The translations under genes were made by a program, and so were the position numbers. From the NCBI RefSeq assembly GCF_012272855.1, contig NZ_JAAXCQ010000002.1, positions 248,001-312,000 of the forward strand: 64,000 bases of DNA, in the 5' to 3' direction. The stretch is from Arenibacter sp. 6A1 (lineage in GTDB: Bacteria > Bacteroidota > Bacteroidia > Flavobacteriales > Flavobacteriaceae). Below, piece after piece: positions 45,546-56,335 of the stretch; position 1 is the stretch's first letter; every line of letters begins with the position of its first letter. Below the pieces are notes generated by a model, which was not told the DNA's origin, ran no database searches, and saw nothing but the letters and a program-made list of their open reading frames with translations.

Positions 45546-48500
45546 TTATAATTGCATAAAGTCTTCGGCTAAAATTTTCCTCAGGTATTCTACCAGCTCT
45601 TCGGCATTTTCCTTGGTAAAAACTATCGGGGGTTTAATTTTCAGCACGTTGTGATCGGGACCATCGGTACTCATTAAAATACCATGGTCTTTCATACGGT
45701 TGGCCAAATAATCGGTCTGTTCTCCCAAGGGTTCCATATTGGCCGTCACCAGTTCTATACCCAAGAACAGTCCTTGTCCCCGTACATCTCCTATAATGGG
45801 GAATTCTGCCGCCAATTGGCGCAGCTCTTCTTTTAAAAATTCGCCCACCCTAAGGGCGTTCTCTTGTAGCTTTTCGCGTTTTACCACCTTTAGTACTGCT
45901 GCCCCAATGGCACAGGACACCGGATTGCCCCCAAAAGTGTTAAAATACTCCATTCCGTTGGCAAATTTTTCGGCCACTTCTGGGGTACATGCTACTGCTG
46001 CCAGCGGATGCCCATTGCCCAACGGCTTTCCTATGGTCACAATATCAGGGACGACATTATGTAATTGAAAGCCCCAAAAGGTTTTCCCCATACGGCCACA
46101 ACCTACCTGTACCTCATCGGAAATACAAAGGCCTCCTGCCTCCCGTACGATCTGATAGGCTTGGTTTAAAAACCCTTCCGGCAATTCTATCTGTCCGCCG
46201 CAGCTAATAATGGGTTCTATAATAAAGGCACCGACATTCCGGCCTTTGGCCTGAATTTTTTCGAGTTGTTTTTTCACTTCCCCGGCATATTTATCTGCGG
46301 TATGATCGCCCCTGTATTTCCCTCTAAAGGCATCGGGGAGCGGAAAAATATGAGTGTATTCCGGGGCGCCCTGTCCTCCTTTTCCATCGAACTTATAGGA
46401 GCTGATATCGATACACATATTGGCATTTCCATGGTAGCCCACCTCAGAGGCGATAATATCGCGCTCTCCCGTTGCTGCCTTCACCATTCGTATGGCCAAT
46501 TCATTGGCCTCACTGCCCGAATTCACAAAATGGAGCACGCTCAATTCTGGAGGTAGGGTTTCTAAGAGCTCCTTGGCCAATTCGTTAATATTTTCGTGCA
46601 AATAGCGACTGTTGGTATTGATCAGGGCCATCTGCTCCTGCCCTGCCGTTACCACTGCCGCATGTTCGTGCCCCACATGGGCCACATTATTGACGGTATC
46701 CAGATATTTTCTTCCGTATTGGTCCATCAGGTATTGCCCAGCCCCACGCACCATTTTTATAGGCACTTTGTACTGAAGGCTTAAACTTTTACCCAAATGT
46801 TTCTTTCTATAAGCGATGATATCGTCATTGGAGAGGCTCGAATCTTCTGCCAAGGCCTTGGATTGGAACAATAGGTTGGGATCTGGACAAATACTTGCCC
46901 AAACGGCACGTTGGTTAAAATAAGCTACTCCCGGATAATCATCGGTAAAATCGAAAAGAGAAAGCATCAATTGAAAATGAAGGTGGGGCACCCAATTTCC
47001 ATTTTCGGAGGCATTCCCCAAAGTTCCTATACCATCGCCTGCCTTTATCTGGGCACCTATCGTATGTTGTGTCGCAGTAGCTACCGACAAATGTCCGTAT
47101 AGCGAATAAAATTCCAATGCGCCCACTTGGTGTTTTAAAATAACCAAGCCACCGTATTCCTTATCACCAGCATTGTTTACGGCACATACTACTTCCCCAT
47201 CGAACAAGGCGTGTACGGGGGTTTCCGCAGGTAACCAAAAATCGACCCCTAAGTGGATAGACCTACTTTCGCGGCCTTTGTTCCCTATTTTATCATAGGA
47301 AGAGGTTGTGTATATCGGACGAGGCTCCAAATACCCGCCAGCCAATATGCTGGTAGGATGTTCCCCCTGTAATTTGTTGATTTTGTATTGAAAATAATCC
47401 AGATCGTTAAAATCCTTTTCATGGCCCATCCATGTACTGGAAACACTGAGGTCTATCCCATGAATTTCTTTGGCTCCAATAGTGGGAAACAATTTTTCCA
47501 CGGAAACCCTATTTTTATCGCTCCATTGGGCGAACTGCTCTTCCTTCGGATGGGCACTATACCCACAGGCCTCCCTAAAACTAAAATGGGCAAAATCGGC
47601 ATTGATAAGACGCCATTTTTGTAGTACTTCCCAAGCTGGTTTTTCACTGATAAGGAGGTAGGTATTGTCGGGTTCTTCTATTTTATTGATGGCCGATTTG
47701 GTCACCGAAATCACCAATCGCATTGCGATAGCCATATATAAATGCGCCAGCTCACCCTCTTCTAGGGGAAATTCTTGGTGGTACCCCTGTACAATAGGCA
47801 AGGCTGCTTCCAAAGGGTCGTTGTGGTGCATGATCGTATAGGCGCAGGCAATGGCCAGGTCATTGATGATCTGGGTATGGACGGCATCGCCAAAATCAAT
47901 GGCCGAAACCACCTTGGGGGCCACCAGATCTTCGGACACTATAACGTTATTATCGTTGGCATCGTTATGTACCACGGCCTTTCTCAATTGGGAATAGCTG
48001 GGTTGTGCCTTTAAGAACAGCTCTTGATAATAGGAAACAATCTCTTTTTCTTTTCCTTCAAAAAGATGTAGATGAGCAGTAGTCCAATCGCCTTGAGCTA
48101 CGTCCCAAACGAATTCGCGATGGGCCTCGGGATGGTCAAAACCTTGCAGGGCCTGGGTAAGCCTGCCGCAATGTTCTCCTAGGCTATAACGCAAATCGTC
48201 CAATTGTGGATTTACGCCGCTCCAAACCCGACCCGAAATCCAAGACAATAGGCGTACTTTCCGTAATTGGCCATAATCGTCCGTAATTTCTGAAATTGGG
48301 TTCCCTTCCATATCGGTAATGACCCTAGGAGAAATAATATCCTTTCCATGTTCAGCGGCGTATTGTAATAATCGCTGCTGAAAATCCAGATAATTTTCAT
48401 CTTCCCCAGGGCGTGATACTTTAAGGATGTAGGCCGTTCCATCCTTAGAATCGATCTTAAAATTAAAATCTATTTCCCCAGGAAGAGGTTTTGCCCTCCC

Positions 48501-48581
48501 TTGTATATTAAAAACTTCCAAGGCTATTTTTTCGGCCTTTTCTGTGGTGATGAGTAAATTGCTATAGTCCATTAAACACAT
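45546..48581 (-). CDS. Three-domain fusion: APH-type kinase / M23 peptidase / class III aminotransferase-fold lyase
   Basis: 1011 aa, no signal peptide, so cytosolic. Residues about 15-330 are an aminoglycoside-phosphotransferase-fold kinase ([13 protein letters not shown] with Asp207, AIDFGD at 228-232). About 420-570 form an M23/LytM domain with its zinc ligands intact (H443-x-x-x-D447, H533-L-H535). About 590-1011 are a class III PLP enzyme ([33 protein letters not shown] Lys852 in TIGKPLGNG). The kinase resembles hydroxylysine kinase and the last domain resembles phospholyases for phosphoethanolamine and phosphohydroxylysine. A kinase-phospholyase pair acting on a hydroxylated amine or amino acid is therefore likely. 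Cytosolic placement of an intact M23 site is odd. Confidence 0.9.
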   Translation of the reverse strand: MCLMDYSNLLITTEKAEKIALEVFNIQGRAKPLPGEIDFNFKIDSKDGTAYILKVSRPGEDENYLDFQQRLLQYAAEHGKDIISPRVITDMEGNPISEITDDYGQLRKVRLLSWISGRVWSGVNPQLDDLRYSLGEHCGRLTQALQGFDHPEAHREFVWDVAQGDWTTAHLHLFEGKEKEIVSYYQELFLKAQPSYSQLRKAVVHNDANDNNVIVSEDLVAPKVVSAIDFGDAVHTQIINDLAIACAYTIMHHNDPLEAALPIVQGYHQEFPLEEGELAHLYMAIAMRLVISVTKSAINKIEEPDNTYLLISEKPAWEVLQKWRLINADFAHFSFREACGYSAHPKEEQFAQWSDKNRVSVEKLFPTIGAKEIHGIDLSVSSTWMGHEKDFNDLDYFQYKINKLQGEHPTSILAGGYLEPRPIYTTSSYDKIGNKGRESRSIHLGVDFWLPAETPVHALFDGEVVCAVNNAGDKEYGGLVILKHQVGALEFYSLYGHLSVATATQHTIGAQIKAGDGIGTLGNASENGNWVPHLHFQLMLSLFDFTDDYPGVAYFNQRAVWASICPDPNLLFQSKALAEDSSLSNDDIIAYRKKHLGKSLSLQYKVPIKMVRGAGQYLMDQYGRKYLDTVNNVAHVGHEHAAVVTAGQEQMALINTNSRYLHENINELAKELLETLPPELSVLHFVNSGSEANELAIRMVKAATGERDIIASEVGYHGNANMCIDISSYKFDGKGGQGAPEYTHIFPLPDAFRGKYRGDHTADKYAGEVKKQLEKIQAKGRNVGAFIIEPIISCGGQIELPEGFLNQAYQIVREAGGLCISDEVQVGCGRMGKTFWGFQLHNVVPDIVTIGKPLGNGHPLAAVACTPEVAEKFANGMEYFNTFGGNPVSCAIGAAVLKVVKREKLQENALRVGEFLKEELRQLAAEFPIIGDVRGQGLFLGIELVTANMEPLGEQTDYLANRMKDHGILMSTDGPDHNVLKIKPPIVFTKENAEELVEYLRKILAEDFMQL

Positions 48582-48610
48582 TTTTTTTTTGGTAATATAC
48601 GTTTCTGTCC

Positions 48611-50647
48611 CTATTCATTGGTAAGCATCATTATCAGATGGGCAGCGCTCCAACTAAAATTTTTAGCATATAAGCCTTCGCCGCTTAGGGGGTGATAGTT
48701 TTCTCGAATCGACTTTCCTTTTCCCAATACTCCCTGTGTCCCTTCCAAAAGTTGTATAGTGGCCTTGTCTGCTTCTTGGTCAAAGCCATAATTTCGCAAA
48801 CCTTTAATTCCAAAATATGCCTGATCTAACCAATTAGGCCCTCGCCAATACCCGTTCATAGGATCAAATTTAGGATGATCCTTGGCCATGGTCTGAAAGG
48901 GTACCTTAGTATAAAATTTGTTGGGATCCATCATTTTATTCTTTATTGCTACAGCCTGTTCTTGCGTTGCCGCATTGGCCCATAAAGCCGTCCACCCTTC
49001 ACTGCCTGCTCCTTTAACAAAGGTAGTCCCTTCTAAATTGGTATCATAAAACCAGCCATCTTCGGCATCGTAAAATTGGGTCTGCAGTTTATCTTTTAAA
49101 ACGGCGGCCTCCTTGGTCAACGCTTGCATCGTTTCTGTCTCTCCCAAAGTCCTTGCCATATTGGCCAAGTATAATTTTTCGGCATACAGATAGGCGTTTA
49201 AATCTACGCTTTCCTGATTTAAAGAATAGGCCCCATCCGAATTTTTTAAGATTTCAGAATCGTCAAAACGAATGGCATTGTCCATCCCGCTTTCCCATTT
49301 TGCAGCCAATACGGTACCGTCTGTAGACCCATATTCGCAAAGTCCGTCTTGGTCATGGTCGCGTTTCGCATACCACCATTGGTGATATTTTAAAAGTTTG
49401 GGGTACATTTCCTTTAAAAAAGCCAAGTCCATATCTTTTTCCAATATCTTGGCTACCGCCCATGCCGCCAAAGGGGGCTTGGTATCCCTGTAATTATGGG
49501 GCTCTATGGTAGTATCCCTATAGATACAATCTACAATAAAGCCGTCTTCACTTTGAAAGTCGAACATGGCCCTGATCTGATCTTTTGCCAAACTGCTGTC
49601 GTATCCAGATAGGCCCACCGCATGTTTCCATGAGTCCCAGGACCAAAAGCCGTGAAACCATTCGTAATGATAACTTGGAAACAAGCCTTGGTGTTTTAAT
49701 TCCCCGGCAGGGATCCTCCAGTTATTTTGCAAGGTCAATTGTGCTTTGGCCAACACTTCTGCATATTTTGGGGCTTTAAAAACATCCCTGCTATCCTGTA
49801 TTAGGGCGGTAAGCATATTTTCCTTTTCGGCTTTCCTGACGTCCAACACCGAATCAAAATTTATGTTGTTTAATAGGGCCTTTTCCTTTTCCCAAGAGTA
49901 TTCGGGAAAAATAAATGTCTGGGCCATTACGTACTGTTTCCTGTCCTCCGGGTTTAAAAAGCTTGTTTCATTGCCAATGGTATAGCTACTGCTATCGGTA
50001 ACAAAGACATTTCCATCTTCATTAATCACTTGTAAATATCCGATGGCCTTACTGTGAACGCTATTTAATTTCACCCCCTTATCTTCCTTGGTAGCTGTGA
50101 TGCCCACCTCAAATAAATCGCCCTTAAATTGTGAGTTGATAGCAAATCCTCGTTTTGCAATATTGGTGATGGTCGTACGCTGTAAAGCCGTATGCCCGCT
50201 CATAAAAACCAATTCCTGACGAATCCTAATGGAATCGTTTTCAAAAATTTGCTCCATATGGCTGGCCAAGGAGTTTTGCGATTTTAAATCCTTTTCCCAA
50301 TCTAATAAAGGGGCTTCGGAAGCTTCGCTGCTTACCTCTAGTTCGGCCAAGGACTTGCTTATCCACTGCCCGTTTTGCTGGGTCATTAAAAAAGGACCGG
50401 TAAATCCGCCAAAACTTCTGGGAGAATCGGGAAAACTATAGGCAAACCAAGCCCCCTGATCAGAATACATCAACATATCCCTATCGTCAAAACTTTTGGG
50501 AGTGCCTTTGTAGTTTAATATATTGGAAGAATAAATAAGATTTTTAGAGACCGTAGCCTTCTCCCCTTTAGCCGTCGGTTTTTGTTGACAACTGACAAGC
50601 ATCAATGCTATCAGAAAATAAGATAATACAGGGTGTTTTGTGTCCAT
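48611..50647 (-). CDS. GH63/GH37-like (alpha,alpha)6-barrel glycosidase, lipoprotein
   Basis: The ATG at 50,647 is preferred over one 12 bp upstream because the signal then starts MDTKHPV and ends LMLVSC (lipobox). The protein is 678 aa. YHYEWFHGFWSWDSWKHAVG carries the likely general acid Asp, VDCIYRD and KWESGMDNAIRFDDSE are typical of the trehalase/GH63 clan, and the C-terminal RGPNWLDQAYFGIKGLRNYG and GLYAKNFSWSAAHLI contain the second catalytic acid region. It should hydrolyse alpha-glucosidic or alpha-mannosidic bonds; substrate cannot be fixed. It is encoded divergently from the second sigma/FecR/SusC/D set and may be its partner enzyme. Confidence 0.85.
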   Translation of the reverse strand: MDTKHPVLSYFLIALMLVSCQQKPTAKGEKATVSKNLIYSSNILNYKGTPKSFDDRDMLMYSDQGAWFAYSFPDSPRSFGGFTGPFLMTQQNGQWISKSLAELEVSSEASEAPLLDWEKDLKSQNSLASHMEQIFENDSIRIRQELVFMSGHTALQRTTITNIAKRGFAINSQFKGDLFEVGITATKEDKGVKLNSVHSKAIGYLQVINEDGNVFVTDSSSYTIGNETSFLNPEDRKQYVMAQTFIFPEYSWEKEKALLNNINFDSVLDVRKAEKENMLTALIQDSRDVFKAPKYAEVLAKAQLTLQNNWRIPAGELKHQGLFPSYHYEWFHGFWSWDSWKHAVGLSGYDSSLAKDQIRAMFDFQSEDGFIVDCIYRDTTIEPHNYRDTKPPLAAWAVAKILEKDMDLAFLKEMYPKLLKYHQWWYAKRDHDQDGLCEYGSTDGTVLAAKWESGMDNAIRFDDSEILKNSDGAYSLNQESVDLNAYLYAEKLYLANMARTLGETETMQALTKEAAVLKDKLQTQFYDAEDGWFYDTNLEGTTFVKGAGSEGWTALWANAATQEQAVAIKNKMMDPNKFYTKVPFQTMAKDHPKFDPMNGYWRGPNWLDQAYFGIKGLRNYGFDQEADKATIQLLEGTQGVLGKGKSIRENYHPLSGEGLYAKNFSWSAAHLIMMLTNE

Positions 50648-50907
50648 GAGATCATACATTTATCGCCAAGACTCTTCGAGACCGGCTTTTATTTTATATA
50701 AGTTCTTTCGTAAAACAGTATGAAAAAGCAATCGAGGAAATTTACATTGCTCTATTTTTTTGGACATGGCCAAATTACAAAAAAAATTGAATTACAATAT
50801 TTTTTAACACCATTTGCGCACTTTTCCATGTTTTCAGAAGAAACACCCCTAGTATAAAAGCAACCCTATAGTTCGTAACTTTTGTTTAGTTTTGTCTAAA
50901 TCTATAA
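50648..50907. other. Divergent promoter region between GH63-like and second ECF sigma genes
   Basis: 260 bp, AT-rich. The plus strand has TAGTTTTG at 50,887-50,894, a match to TAnnTTTG but only 13 bp before the sigma TTG start and without a clear -33 box. No gene or strong repeat seen. Confidence 0.45.
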
Positions 50908-51477
50908 TTGCCATTGGACGATAATACCATCTTAAGAGAAATACAAAAACAAAATAGATTTGTATATAAAAATCTATTTGAAGACCTCTATGAAGGATTG
51001 GTTCATTATGCCTTCGGATATCTTTATGATCGCAATTCTAGCGAAGATATAGTCCAAGAAACATTTATTTTCCTATGGGAAAAGTCCGATACTATAGTCC
51101 TAAAAACATCTTTAAAAGGGTATTTGTTTGCCATGGTCCGCAATAAAAGCCTTAACTTTTTAAAGACCGTAAAAATAACCGACAACGAAAGTATTTTAGA
51201 AATACAAGCGGTGATGGATCAGGAATACGACTTGGAAGCTTTGGACCAGGATGAGAAAAAAATCATCTACCATAAAGTCCTAGACATCGTAGCCTCTTTA
51301 CCCCCAAATATGCAAACCATCGTACGGTTACGGTTCATCAGCAATTACAAATATTTAGAGATTGCCGAAGAAATGGGGATCTCCGTCAATACCGTAAAAA
51401 CCCAATTAAAACGCGCCAAAATTAAAATCGGGGAACTGCTGGGCCTAATTTTATGGTTCGTTATACTGCGATCTTAA
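50908..51477 (+). CDS. ECF RNA polymerase sigma factor, second set
   Basis: 189 aa from a TTG start at 50,908 (a second TTG two codons on is equally possible); no ATG or GTG fits ahead of region 2. Region 2 (FGYLYDRNSSEDIVQETFIF) and region 4 (LPPNMQTIVRLRFISNYKYL, then EEMGISVNTVKTQLKRAKIK) are typical of Bacteroidota FecI-like sigma factors. It is followed by FecR, SusC with STN, and SusD on the same strand, so it should drive that operon on substrate sensing. Confidence 0.93.
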   Translation: MPLDDNTILREIQKQNRFVYKNLFEDLYEGLVHYAFGYLYDRNSSEDIVQETFIFLWEKSDTIVLKTSLKGYLFAMVRNKSLNFLKTVKITDNESILEIQAVMDQEYDLEALDQDEKKIIYHKVLDIVASLPPNMQTIVRLRFISNYKYLEIAEEMGISVNTVKTQLKRAKIKIGELLGLILWFVILRS

Positions 51478-51680
51478 AAAAATATTTTTTCGGGTTTTCA
51501 ACACCATCAATTTCCTTTCAAAGCTTTAAAACAGGGGTTTCATGTATATTTTATACCAACTAAGGCATAAAATTTATCAAGCTAATTTCACAAAAAAATA
51601 AAATTATTTTTATTTCCTGTCACCCATTTCCTGTTTCAAATTGTCTTATTACCAAAACCCCTCTTAATTTATTATCAATA

Positions 51681-52814
51681 ATGGAGTTTAAGCTTATCAT
51701 AAAAAAGATAAATAACACCCTGAACCAGGAAGAAGAACAACGTTTTCAATCTTGGTATCAGGAGTCGGAAAAACACCGGGCTTATTTTTCCCAAGTCAAG
51801 GAAAACTATGGTCAATATCCAGATGGCGTAGACTTAAAAAGAGGTTGGGAGCAACTTGCTACTGTTAAAAAGCCTGCCCTAAAAACCATTGGTTTTTGGA
51901 AATATTCCGCCGCAGCTGCAGTGGTATTATTGCTTATTTCCATAGCTTTTTTCAACAAAAACACCTCCACAACCCCTGCGGAGACTCCTGCGGTCACCGA
52001 AGTTACTCCTGTCATTATAGGTACGGACAAGGCTATATTGACCTTAGATAACGGCGAACAAATTGTGTTGGAAAAGGGAAACTCCTTTAAAGCCCCAGCG
52101 GTAAGCAGTAATGGGGAGACCCTTATTTACAAGGACCAAAATGCTTCCAACAACAATAAAGTGGCCTACAATACCGTCACCATTCCCAGGGGAGGACAAT
52201 TTTTCATTACCCTATCCGATGGTACCAAAGTCTGGCTTAATTCGGATTCTCAGTTGAGATACCCCGTAAACTTTACGGCCAATGCCCCCAGAAAGGTAAG
52301 TTTGCTATATGGGGAGGCCTATTTTGAAGTGTCTCCGAGTACCGCCCACAACGGAGCACACTTTATGGTGGCTACCAAAAACCAAGAAGTAGAGGTCCTA
52401 GGAACCCAATTTAATATTAAAGCCTATAAAGAAGACACCCATATAGCCACCACCTTGGTAGAAGGAAAGGTTTTGATAAATAATGGCCTTAGTACTAACA
52501 ACCTAAAACCAGGACAACAAGCCACCTTAGAAGCCACTACCAATCAGTTCTCGGTTAAGGAAGTGGATATCAACAACGAAATTTCATGGAAAAACGGTTT
52601 CTTCAGCTTTAAAGAAAAGCCGCTTAACGAAATATTGCAGGTGCTATCCCGATGGTACGATGTAGACTTTATCATCGAAAACAAGGAAGCCGCCAGCGTG
52701 CCTTTCAATGGGGTATTCAACAAAAAACAAGCCCTAGAAAACATTCTTTCAATTATAGAAAACACTAATGAAGCAAAATTTAAAACAGTAGGAAAAACAA
52801 TCGTATTACAGTAG
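51681..52814 (+). CDS. FecR-family anti-sigma factor, second set
   Basis: 377 aa. N-terminal cytoplasmic part 1-70, one membrane span at 73-91 (WKYSAAAAVVLLLISIAFF), periplasmic FecR domain (IPRGGQFFITLSDGTKVWLN, GEAYFEVSPSTA, EVLGTQFNIKAY) and a C-terminal DUF4974 region (FKEKPLNEILQVLSRWYDVD, ILSIIENTNEAKF). It binds the ECF sigma and receives the signal from the STN of the SusC encoded downstream. The 203-bp gap behind the sigma gene is larger than in the first set. Confidence 0.93.
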   Translation: MEFKLIIKKINNTLNQEEEQRFQSWYQESEKHRAYFSQVKENYGQYPDGVDLKRGWEQLATVKKPALKTIGFWKYSAAAAVVLLLISIAFFNKNTSTTPAETPAVTEVTPVIIGTDKAILTLDNGEQIVLEKGNSFKAPAVSSNGETLIYKDQNASNNNKVAYNTVTIPRGGQFFITLSDGTKVWLNSDSQLRYPVNFTANAPRKVSLLYGEAYFEVSPSTAHNGAHFMVATKNQEVEVLGTQFNIKAYKEDTHIATTLVEGKVLINNGLSTNNLKPGQQATLEATTNQFSVKEVDINNEISWKNGFFSFKEKPLNEILQVLSRWYDVDFIIENKEAASVPFNGVFNKKQALENILSIIENTNEAKFKTVGKTIVLQ

Positions 52815-52828
52815 AAATTTAAAAAAAA

Positions 52829-52871
52829 GGGGAACAGCGTTTAAACCTGGACAATTTACTCCGCTATCCCC
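52829..52871 (+). promoter_or_regulatory. GC-rich hairpin in the SusC leader, locus 2
   Basis: GGGGAACAGCG pairs with CGCTATCCCC through a small internal loop; loop of 22 nt. It ends 45 bp before the SusC ATG with no U-run, matching the position of the locus 1 hairpin (27,983-28,010). Confidence 0.5.
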
Positions 52872-52916
52872 CCAGGATTAATTAATTAAATGTTTAACTA
52901 ACTAACCACCAAATTT

Positions 52917-55900
52917 ATGAAAACTAAATTTAACCAACCCCCTGTTTATGACAAGGGAAAACTCTTAATGACCGTTATGAGGACTTTTATCTTTTTATGC
53001 TGTATGGCAACCTTCGGATTTAGCCCTAAACCAGTATTCTCACAAAATGAAAAAATCACTATTGACACGGACAGCCATCTCTCCGTAGAACAGGTCTTTG
53101 AGCTCATTAAAGACCAGACTGAGCACACGTTTATTTACCGCTCGGATTTATTTGACAAGGCCCCAAAAGTCTACCTTAAAAAAGGAAAGATAAAGGCCAA
53201 TGACTTATTGGAAAAAAGTTTGTCTTTCGGAAATTTCGATGTCACCTTTACCAAGGACGGGGCTATTCTTTTGGACAAAAAACCGCTTGTTCTTAAAAAA
53301 GAAGTCGTACAAAAAACCGTTTCAGGAACGGTATTAGACAACACCGGATATCCGTTGCCAGGAGCTTCTGTCACTATAAAAGACAATCCTACAATAGGCG
53401 TACAAACAGATTTTGATGGGAACTACAATATTGAGGTCACTGGTGGACAGACTACTTTGGTTTTTAGATACCTAGGGTTCGTAACCCAAGAGGTGGTTGT
53501 TGGCAACCAAAGCCAAATTAACATTACCATGGTAGAAGATGCCCAAAGTTTGGACGAAATTGTTGTGGTAGGATATGGTACCCAAAAGAAAAGCGATGTT
53601 ACCGGCGCTATTAGTACCGTAAAAAGTGAGGAACTGACCAAAGTTGTCAGTACCAACCCAACAGATGCCCTTCAAGGACGTATTTCCGGAGTTACCGTAA
53701 CCCAGTCTTCTGGAAGTCCAGGAGCTGCTTCAGATATTATGATCAGGGGTATTGGTAGTTTTGGAAACAACCAACCTTTATATATCGTCGATGGGGTTCA
53801 GGCCGATCCCTATTTTATAGATTCAAACAATATTGCTTCTATAGAAATATTAAAAGATGCCGCTTCCGGTGCCATTTACGGAACTAGAGCCGCCAACGGG
53901 GTTGTTATTATTAGCACCAAAAAAGGAAAAAGCGGAAAACCTAAAGTAGAAATCAGTTCTTCTTTAAGTATGAATTCGGTGCGTAAAAAAATGAAGTTGT
54001 TAGATGCACAAGGATATGTAGACGTTCATTCTCAAATGTACCAGAATGCCGGGGCCAACTTGCCACAATACTTATCTAACCCTCCTGCCGTAAATACGGA
54101 TTGGATTGACGAAACCCATAGAGATGGCCTTTTGCACCTACAGAATGTTAGGGTAAGTGGTGCTTCGGAATTTATAGACTATAGCATTAGCGGTAACTTT
54201 GCCGATGAAACCGGAATTTTAATAGGATCGGAATTCACAAAAAAAGGAATCAATGCCAATATCGGCGCCAATAAAGGACGTCTTAAAATAAAAACGAATT
54301 TAACCTATAGCGAAACCTATAAGGAAGACTATAAATTTTCGCTAAGGGAAACTTATTTTATTTCCCCTTTAATCCCGGTATTGGACAGCAGTAAAGAATC
54401 GGGCTACGGTTTTAGATCTGGCGATATTCCCGATCACCGTAATCCTGTTGGAGAAGCTAATTTCTTTGATGGTTATACCAAACAAAAGTATTTCTTAGGA
54501 AATGTAAACCTAGGTTATGAGATTATAGACGGATTAAACTTCAATTCTAATTTCTCCCTATCTAACTTGGCCAATTACACTTATAACTTCCACCAGCCCT
54601 TTAGAGTAAGGGATGTACAGGACGATCCGCAACGCGAATTTTCTTTTGTTTCCGAGTACAACAGCGAATTTAGAAGACTTAACCAAGAGTTTACCCTAAA
54701 TTATGAGGGCGAAATAGGTAAAAACACCTTTCAAATATTGGCAGGGTACCAAAGAATTTCAGAGCCGTTCAAAGAAACTTATGCCCAAGGCGAAGGCTAT
54801 AAAATGGACGAGAACAACAACAAGGTTCCAGCGATTATCCTAGATTCTAAATTTAACACTTTGGATGCCTTTAATGACGGTACCTATTCTGCCAGCGGTA
54901 CCAATGCCAAATACGCTTTGGTATCTCAATTTGGACGTGTTAACTACGCTTATGACAGTAAGTATTTATTTCAGGCCAGTGTTCGTAGAGACGGGAGTTC
55001 TAAGTTTGGAAAAAACAACAAATATGGCGTTTTCCCTTCTTATGCCCTAGGTTGGAAAATAACCGACGAGAGCTTTATGGACGACCAAGAGGTTTTTAAT
55101 TTCCTAAAACTTCGCTATAGCTGGGGACAGGCAGGAAACGACAGTGCTTTGGGGTACTATGATTATGTAGCCTTAATATCTCAAGGTAAGAGCCAAAACG
55201 ATGGTGGTTATGTATTTGGAAATCCACAAAATTCTAGTTTGGGAAGTATCGCAAGATCTCTACAGAACGACGACCTGCAATGGGAAACCAATACCTCGTC
55301 GAACTTTGGATTGGATTTTGCCGCATTGGGCAATAAATTAAATGGTGCTATTAACTACTATAACAGTACTACAGAAGACCTATTGATCATTAAGGAAGTA
55401 TCGCCTTCGGCAGGAATCAACAATCCTGTTGTAAACGTAGGTGAGTTTCAAAACAAGGGAATTGAGTTTGAACTAGGCTACAACAATAAGGACAACGCCT
55501 TTCAATATTCTATCTTCTCTACCTTTACCACAATTAACAGTGAAGTAACCAAACTAAGCAACGAGAACCAGGTATTGTACGGTACCGGACTTTTATTTGG
55601 ATCCGATCACTTTGTGAACCAAACAAGGATCAACCACGAACCAGGAGCTTACTTTTTACCAGTAGCAGATGGTATTTTCCAAAGTCAGGCCGAAGTAGAT
55701 GCCCATAGCGTTGCAGGCAATTTAATACAGCCCGATGCTGCTCCAGGCGATATCAGATTTATCGACCAAAATGGTGATGGTACCATCAATTCCGATGACG
55801 AAACCTATCAGGGAACAGCCATTCCTAAGTACGAGTACAGTTTAAACCTATCGGCAAATTACAAAGGCTTCGATGCCAATGTGTTCTTCCAAGGCGTTGG

Positions 55901-56315
55901 TGGCAATAAAATCTATAACGGAAACGACTTTAGATTATTGAGTATGGATACCGGAAGAAACTTTAGAACAGCAACCCTTAATTCCTGGACACCAAGCAAT
56001 ACCAATACCGATATGCCTAGAGCCGTATTAGGAGATCCTAATCAGAATAACCGTGCATCGACCAGGTTTTTACAAGATGGCGATTACCTACGTATCAAAA
56101 CCATACAGTTAGGGTATTCTTTCTCTCAATCGCTTTTAGACAAAACATTTATCAATAAGTTAAGATTGTATGCTACCGGGCAAAACCTCTTCACTTTTAC
56201 CAAGTACGACGGTTTAGATCCTGAGGTAGGCGGAAGTATCCTTTCTAGAGGGATCGATATTAATTTGTATCCGAAATACAAATCCGTGATTTTAGGCCTA
56301 CAACTTCAATTTTAA
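52917..56315 (+). CDS. SusC-like TonB-dependent transporter with STN domain, second set
   Basis: 1132 aa. Signal peptide to about residue 43 (KPVFSQ). STN domain about 46-117 (KITIDTDSHLSVEQVFELIK), carboxypeptidase-regulatory-like domain about 133-206 (VSGTVLDNTGYPLPGASVTI), plug (DEIVVVGYGTQKKSDVTG, AASGAIYGTRAANGVVIIST) and barrel ending LGLQLQF. It imports a glycan or other nutrient with the SusD 20 bp downstream. It is clearly divergent from the first SusC, so a different cargo is expected; adjacent enzymes on the other strand (GH63/37-like, GH2) give only a weak hint. Confidence 0.95.
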   Translation: MKTKFNQPPVYDKGKLLMTVMRTFIFLCCMATFGFSPKPVFSQNEKITIDTDSHLSVEQVFELIKDQTEHTFIYRSDLFDKAPKVYLKKGKIKANDLLEKSLSFGNFDVTFTKDGAILLDKKPLVLKKEVVQKTVSGTVLDNTGYPLPGASVTIKDNPTIGVQTDFDGNYNIEVTGGQTTLVFRYLGFVTQEVVVGNQSQINITMVEDAQSLDEIVVVGYGTQKKSDVTGAISTVKSEELTKVVSTNPTDALQGRISGVTVTQSSGSPGAASDIMIRGIGSFGNNQPLYIVDGVQADPYFIDSNNIASIEILKDAASGAIYGTRAANGVVIISTKKGKSGKPKVEISSSLSMNSVRKKMKLLDAQGYVDVHSQMYQNAGANLPQYLSNPPAVNTDWIDETHRDGLLHLQNVRVSGASEFIDYSISGNFADETGILIGSEFTKKGINANIGANKGRLKIKTNLTYSETYKEDYKFSLRETYFISPLIPVLDSSKESGYGFRSGDIPDHRNPVGEANFFDGYTKQKYFLGNVNLGYEIIDGLNFNSNFSLSNLANYTYNFHQPFRVRDVQDDPQREFSFVSEYNSEFRRLNQEFTLNYEGEIGKNTFQILAGYQRISEPFKETYAQGEGYKMDENNNKVPAIILDSKFNTLDAFNDGTYSASGTNAKYALVSQFGRVNYAYDSKYLFQASVRRDGSSKFGKNNKYGVFPSYALGWKITDESFMDDQEVFNFLKLRYSWGQAGNDSALGYYDYVALISQGKSQNDGGYVFGNPQNSSLGSIARSLQNDDLQWETNTSSNFGLDFAALGNKLNGAINYYNSTTEDLLIIKEVSPSAGINNPVVNVGEFQNKGIEFELGYNNKDNAFQYSIFSTFTTINSEVTKLSNENQVLYGTGLLFGSDHFVNQTRINHEPGAYFLPVADGIFQSQAEVDAHSVAGNLIQPDAAPGDIRFIDQNGDGTINSDDETYQGTAIPKYEYSLNLSANYKGFDANVFFQGVGGNKIYNGNDFRLLSMDTGRNFRTATLNSWTPSNTNTDMPRAVLGDPNQNNRASTRFLQDGDYLRIKTIQLGYSFSQSLLDKTFINKLRLYATGQNLFTFTKYDGLDPEVGGSILSRGIDINLYPKYKSVILGLQLQF

Positions 56316-56335
56316 CCATTAAAAATATTCATACA

